26,663 nt of DNA from CAZPHI01 sp964586425 (lineage in GTDB: Bacteria; Bacillota; Clostridia; Lachnospirales; Lachnospiraceae), in assembly GCA_964586425.1 (NCBI GenBank), contig CAZPHI010000028.1, positions 1 through 26,663 on the forward strand. Direction: 5' to 3'. The translations under genes were made by a program, and so were the position numbers. Shown one piece after another: positions 23,326 to 26,663 of the stretch. The notes below the pieces were generated by a model, which ran no database searches, was not told where the DNA came from, and saw only the letters and a list, made by a program, of their open reading frames with translations. Position 1 is the stretch's first letter; every line of letters begins with the position of its first letter.

Positions 23326-24865
23326 TCTTTAATACCTCGATGCTTATAATATTATGTGATTCATGCTTTATTACTACATTCTTTCCAGGTGATACATTAC
23401 ATACAATTATTCCTGTTTTTCTGTCATATGCATCTACATCCTTGCTTTCATGCACATCTTTCATATATAGTTCCAAATTAAGCATCTCACTTCTTGTTAA
23501 TAACTTAACTGCCTGTCGCACAACCCCTTCCCCAAATGTAAATCTGTAAAAATATGCTTTCCATATGTTCTGCAATGCATTGCTAGTCTTTGCAATATAT
23601 TGTTCCGATTTGAATTTAGGTTCTGACAACAGTTGATTTAATTCTACTATCTCAGATTTATTATCTGCAATTTCTATTCGCATATCACTTATTGCAGTAG
23701 TATGTTTTTTTATAGTTTCATCTATCTTGTCAAAGTTTTTCTTTGCTTTATTCACATTATTATAATATTCTTTCAGGTCTTTTTCACTATTGTCTGCATT
23801 GTTTTCCACACGGCGTTCATACATCTCCCTATCCGACTCAAGTCGTTCAAGTTCTGTTTTAGCCTGCTTATAATTTTGATTTTCTTCCAAAAGCGTTACG
23901 TAGTCCTGCGTAACCTTTTTCTCTAATCTTTCAATCACTAATTTACAATGTTCTATATTATTCTCAATTTCCTCTGTTTTTTTCAAATTAGCAATAAACT
24001 CTTTTTCTTCTTCGCTTTGTTTTATTCGTTCATCTCCCGGAACATAACTAGGCATAAGATCTGAAGGCATCACATAATGTACATCTGTGCAACAGCATTT
24101 CCAAATAAACAATGCTAAAGCAGCTTTTTCAATCCTTTTGAACCTGAACGCTATGTCATATAGTGTCTCAACCATTGCCCTTGTCATATCGTAAGCAGAA
24201 TCTCCGAGACAATCATAGACTGCCTCTGTAACCTTAGCATTAGTGTCCTTTTGCATTGCCATTACGATTCCCCTGCCTGAGAATTCCGCAAGATGCGCTC
24301 TTCTTTGCAAAGCCCTGACATCTTCAATCGCAGCTGTTTTGAGCAATGTTCCAAACTGCGTATTCATATCATTTTTCTCCTGTTCTCCTGCCTGAAGATA
24401 GTTCCTTAATATGCGCTGCATAAGCTGATGCTTGTATAGCTTTCCTATCTGCTCAATCTTAAGACCTTCATTCATGTACTTATCTATATCGTAGATAGAT
24501 GCTGCTTGATTTACAATCAAAAAAGACAGTCTTTCATTAGATACTAACTCCACGACTGCCTCATCTGAAACCGAATTAATCTTCAGTATTATTTCCTTTT
24601 TCAATAAATCTTCTAATTCCTTACGGCTATAGCTATTAAGGAGAGCAATCTGTGCATTAATATCTTCTATCGTTTTGCTTACTGTTGTCGAATCATTCTT
24701 GTCCTGCAAGCCCAATGTTTTTGATACTGCACCCAGCATCTTCCCTAATGTAGCCATACCTGTATCTTTAAGTGCTGTACCAACAGAAACGCATCGCATA
24801 ATTGCAATAAGTATTCTTATATCTTCATCTGATAATTTTCTCACTGCTTTATATATATTAGCCAT
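23315..24865 (-). CDS. Unrecognised coiled-coil protein coupled to folC
   Basis: I do not recognise a family. The start MANIYKAV (24865) has AGGAGG 6 nt upstream; an ATG two codons earlier touches that site and is unlikely. The 516-aa product is all-helical and soluble. Residues about 10-270 are helical with a short Cys-rich spot (WKCCCTD), and about 285-420 form a long charged coiled coil (KKTEEIENNIEHCKLVIERL; RLESDREMYERRVENNAD). A C-terminal globular part (about 425-516) ends in beta-like sequence. The N-terminus (LSDEDIRILIAIMR) loosely recalls UPF0174/YaaW-type proteins, but I would not call it. It overlaps folC by 11 bp and follows the lipoprotein gene by 41 bp. Confidence 0.8.
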   Translation of the reverse strand: MANIYKAVRKLSDEDIRILIAIMRCVSVGTALKDTGMATLGKMLGAVSKTLGLQDKNDSTTVSKTIEDINAQIALLNSYSRKELEDLLKKEIILKINSVSDEAVVELVSNERLSFLIVNQAASIYDIDKYMNEGLKIEQIGKLYKHQLMQRILRNYLQAGEQEKNDMNTQFGTLLKTAAIEDVRALQRRAHLAEFSGRGIVMAMQKDTNAKVTEAVYDCLGDSAYDMTRAMVETLYDIAFRFKRIEKAALALFIWKCCCTDVHYVMPSDLMPSYVPGDERIKQSEEEKEFIANLKKTEEIENNIEHCKLVIERLEKKVTQDYVTLLEENQNYKQAKTELERLESDREMYERRVENNADNSEKDLKEYYNNVNKAKKNFDKIDETIKKHTTAISDMRIEIADNKSEIVELNQLLSEPKFKSEQYIAKTSNALQNIWKAYFYRFTFGEGVVRQAVKLLTRSEMLNLELYMKDVHESKDVDAYDRKTGIIVCNVSPGKNVVIKHESHNIISIEVLKNEI

Positions 24866-24906
24866 GCTCATCCTCCTGTGTACATAGGCGACTTATACTT
24901 AATGTT

Positions 24907-25605
24907 CTAAACTGTTTTGAATGCGAATGTTCCAGCCATTGCCTTTACTTCTGTCATTATTGCATCAAAATCGTCATCACTTGATGTGAATGTCAGAATA
25001 TATGCTTTGTCATTATGTACTGTACATACCTGGTAGAATTTCAGATCATATCCACTGATTGTTGCATCTAATGTGTACTCATACGCTGTCTCATTGCCAA
25101 AAGTTGTCTTACTTACTTCTGACATAATATAATCTGTTGATTCATACTGAGATGAAACTGCATCTACATAATCCTCTGCTGTGAATTTCATTCCATATCC
25201 ACTCAGATCTTCAGTTACGATGTTAATATTTGGTGTGAACTGAGCTGAGGCTGATGATGTATAGCCAAATGCTACTACAGCTCCATCAGCTGATGTTTTG
25301 CTCCATTTGCTTGAATACTTGATCGTGAAATCTGTACAGTCCGCTGTTGTTCCTACGTAGGAAGAGTTTCCTGCAGCAGTTGTAGACTTTGTTGCAGCCT
25401 GTGTCTGACTACTTGTTGATTTTGTTGCAGCCTGTGTCTGATCTGATTTTGTTGCGTTTGTACCTGCTGTTGCCGATACACTGCCTGCTGTTGGTGTAGT
25501 AATTGCATCTGTCTGATCAATTATCCCACCATTCTTTGAACCGCATGCAACCATTGATACTGCTGACAATACGGCTAATGATAATACTAATACTTTTTTC
25601 TTCAT
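24907..25605 (-). CDS. Small surface lipoprotein, PsbP/DUF1795-like fold suspected
   Basis: The 232-aa protein has a lipoprotein signal with lipobox MVAC and lipidated Cys21. A Thr/Ser/Ala/Gln linker follows (about 28-85) with two copies of an 11-residue unit (QTQAATKST plus two). The compact domain begins CTDFTIKYSSKWSKT and ends F-D-A-I-M-T-E-V-K-A-M-A-G-T-F. The layout (F-x-I-x-Y-P-x-x-W start, N-I-N-I-V, T-F-x-S-x-x-x-x-F at the end) resembles PsbP/Mog1-like lipoproteins. No function can be assigned. It has its own promoter (25643-25671) and an AGGAG site, and is probably first in the operon leading to folC. Confidence 0.8.
   Translation of the reverse strand: MKKKVLVLSLAVLSAVSMVACGSKNGGIIDQTDAITTPTAGSVSATAGTNATKSDQTQAATKSTSSQTQAATKSTTAAGNSSYVGTTADCTDFTIKYSSKWSKTSADGAVVAFGYTSSASAQFTPNINIVTEDLSGYGMKFTAEDYVDAVSSQYESTDYIMSEVSKTTFGNETAYEYTLDATISGYDLKFYQVCTVHNDKAYILTFTSSDDDFDAIMTEVKAMAGTFAFKTV
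25388..25441 (-). repeat. 33-bp tandem repeat in the lipoprotein linker
   Basis: TTTGTTGCAGCCTGTGTCTG occurs at 25388 and again at 25421, a period of 33 bp (11 codons). A third degenerate start follows at 25448. It encodes the Gln/Thr/Ala-rich linker and probably varies in copy number between strains. Confidence 0.75.
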
Positions 25606-25642
25606 TTACTTATACTCCTCATATTTATTCTGTAGCTTTAAT

Positions 25643-25671
25643 AATATAACGTATATTTCAATTTTTTTCAA
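25643..25671 (-). promoter_or_regulatory. Sigma-A-type promoter of the lipoprotein operon
   Basis: TTGAAA (25666-25671), a 17-bp spacer and TATATT (25643-25648) on the minus strand, 37 bp before the lipoprotein ATG. Confidence 0.7.
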
Positions 25672-25715
25672 CTACTTTTGACAATTTTTTTTACTTTTGT
25701 TATATTTGTATAAAA

Positions 25716-25766
25716 ATAGAACTGTTATACTAAGATTTTTCAATCATTAATATAACAGTTCTATTA
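25716..25766 (-). terminator. Intrinsic terminator of gdhA
   Basis: A perfect 15-bp stem (25716-25730 with 25752-25766) has a 21-nt loop and is followed on the minus strand by TTTTTATA. It lies about 50 bp after the gdhA stop. Confidence 0.88.
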
Positions 25767-25814
25767 CTAAAATAATCTAATTAAAACTGTACTATACTAT
25801 AGCTTAGACAATAA

Positions 25815-26663
25815 TTAGCAAACACCCTGAGCAAGCATTGCGTTAACAACTTTCTCAAATCCAGCGATATTAGCACCAGCAACATAGTTACCTTCCATAC
25901 CATATCTCTTAGCAGCATCATCAATGTTATGATAGATGTTAACCATGATTGTCTGTAATTTAGCGTCAACTTCTTCGAATGACCAGCTAAGTCTTTCGCT
26001 ATTCTGGCTCATCTCAAGTGCTGATGTAGCAACACCACCTGCATTAGAAGCTTTACCACAAACGAATAATACACCATTCTTCTGTAAGTATTCTGTTGCA
26101 TCTAATGTTGTAGGCATATTAGCACCTTCACATACTGCGAGACATCCGTTAGCAACTAACTGCTTAGCATCATCGATAAGTAATTCATTCTGTGTAGCAC
26201 ATGGGAGAGCAATGTCACATTTGATTGACCAAACTCCTCTACCTTCATGATACTCTGCGCTCTTTCTAGCAGCAGCATATTCTGTAAGTCTTGCTCTCTT
26301 AACTTCTTTGATTTCTTTAAGTAAAGCAACATCGATACCTTCTGAATCATATATCCAACCTGTTGAATCTGAACATGTAACAACCTTAGCACCCATCTGC
26401 TGTGCTTTCTGGATTGCGTAGATAGCAACATTACCAGCACCAGATACAACTACTGTCTTGCCTTCCATTGACTGGCCATGGCATTTGAGTAATTCCTGTG
26501 TAAGATATAATAAACCATATCCTGTAGCTTCTGTTCTAGCTAATGAACCACCATATGTGAGTCCCTTACCTGTAAGAACGCCTTCGAACATTCCTCTGAT
26601 TCTCTTATACTGTCCGAACATAAATCCGATTTCTCTTGCGCCTGTTCCAATATCACCAGCTGG
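25815..26663 (-). CDS. gdhA: NADP-type glutamate dehydrogenase, C-terminal part (cut by window edge)
   Basis: The enzyme interconverts 2-oxoglutarate plus ammonia and glutamate in the cytoplasm. The window holds the last 282 of about 445 residues and the frame is open at the edge. It starts PAGDIGTGAREIGFMFGQYK, a hallmark of the hexameric bacterial GDH family, followed by GGSLARTEATGYG. The Rossmann fold is VVVSGAGNVAIYAIQKAQQMG with CSDSTGWIYD, then ALPCATQNEL, CEGANMPT, KASNAGGVATSALEMSQN, and the C-terminal YVAGANIAGFEKV. An internal ATG at 26621 is not the start. The catalytic Lys region lies outside the window. Confidence 0.96.
   Translation of the reverse strand, partial: PAGDIGTGAREIGFMFGQYKRIRGMFEGVLTGKGLTYGGSLARTEATGYGLLYLTQELLKCHGQSMEGKTVVVSGAGNVAIYAIQKAQQMGAKVVTCSDSTGWIYDSEGIDVALLKEIKEVKRARLTEYAAARKSAEYHEGRGVWSIKCDIALPCATQNELLIDDAKQLVANGCLAVCEGANMPTTLDATEYLQKNGVLFVCGKASNAGGVATSALEMSQNSERLSWSFEEVDAKLQTIMVNIYHNIDDAAKRYGMEGNYVAGANIAGFEKVVNAMLAQGVC

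Noticed and set aside
1..26663. CRISPR arrays, insertion sequences, rRNA or tRNA genes
   Set aside because: No regularly spaced repeats, transposase-like frames, terminal inverted repeats or RNA-gene signatures were seen.

Overview
The window is AT-rich DNA with Gram-positive ribosome binding sites (AGGAGG type). Class A PBP, SigF/SpoVA and FolC sequences resemble those of Lachnospiraceae. Together with a pectin-oligosaccharide locus and a wrecked sporulation operon, this suggests a pectin-using, probably asporogenous Lachnospiraceae member of the Lachnospira / [Eubacterium] eligens type. That assignment is inference from protein resemblance. A run of 10 Ns shows this is a draft or metagenomic assembly.

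Left end (1-2930): a two-OB-fold single-stranded DNA-binding protein on the minus strand, and divergently typA/bipA on the plus strand. The first codons of typA are interrupted by the N gap. A long bidirectional terminator separates typA from the next block.

Pectin block (2941-14158, all minus strand; read from high to low coordinates): promoter, solute-binding lipoprotein, an unusual zinc-ribbon/4-TM/LplB-type permease fusion, an LplC-type permease and a strong terminator. These are followed by a CE12 rhamnogalacturonan acetylesterase, an ankyrin-repeat/GH43 fusion, a small divergent GH105/GH88-like protein, a GH28 polygalacturonase and an ABC exporter half-transporter. None of the hydrolases has a signal peptide. 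The picture is of pectin fragments (homogalacturonan, rhamnogalacturonan or xylogalacturonan oligosaccharides) being imported by the ABC system and deacetylated and hydrolysed in the cytoplasm.

Middle (14441-18037): yigZ (minus) and, divergently, a class A penicillin-binding protein (plus) ending at a long double-hairpin terminator.

Sporulation graveyard (17991-20282, minus): the order spoIIAA-spoIIAB-sigF-spoVAA-spoVAB-spoVAC is still recognisable, but five of the six genes carry separate lesions. The end of spoIIAA and the start of spoIIAB are deleted and fused out of frame. SigF lacks its N-terminus. SpoVAA has lost its middle with a frameshift. SpoVAC is a stub of about 33 native codons running into the PBP terminator. 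Only spoVAB looks intact. This is the most informative part of the window.

Right block (20410-25605, minus): a probable operon of a small lipoprotein, an unrecognised coiled-coil protein, folC (11-bp overlap), a 48-aa small protein and a zinc-ribbon/TPR membrane protein, ended by a terminator. At the right edge is the C-terminal two-thirds of gdhA (NADP-type glutamate dehydrogenase) with its terminator. I saw no rRNA, tRNA, insertion sequence or CRISPR array.
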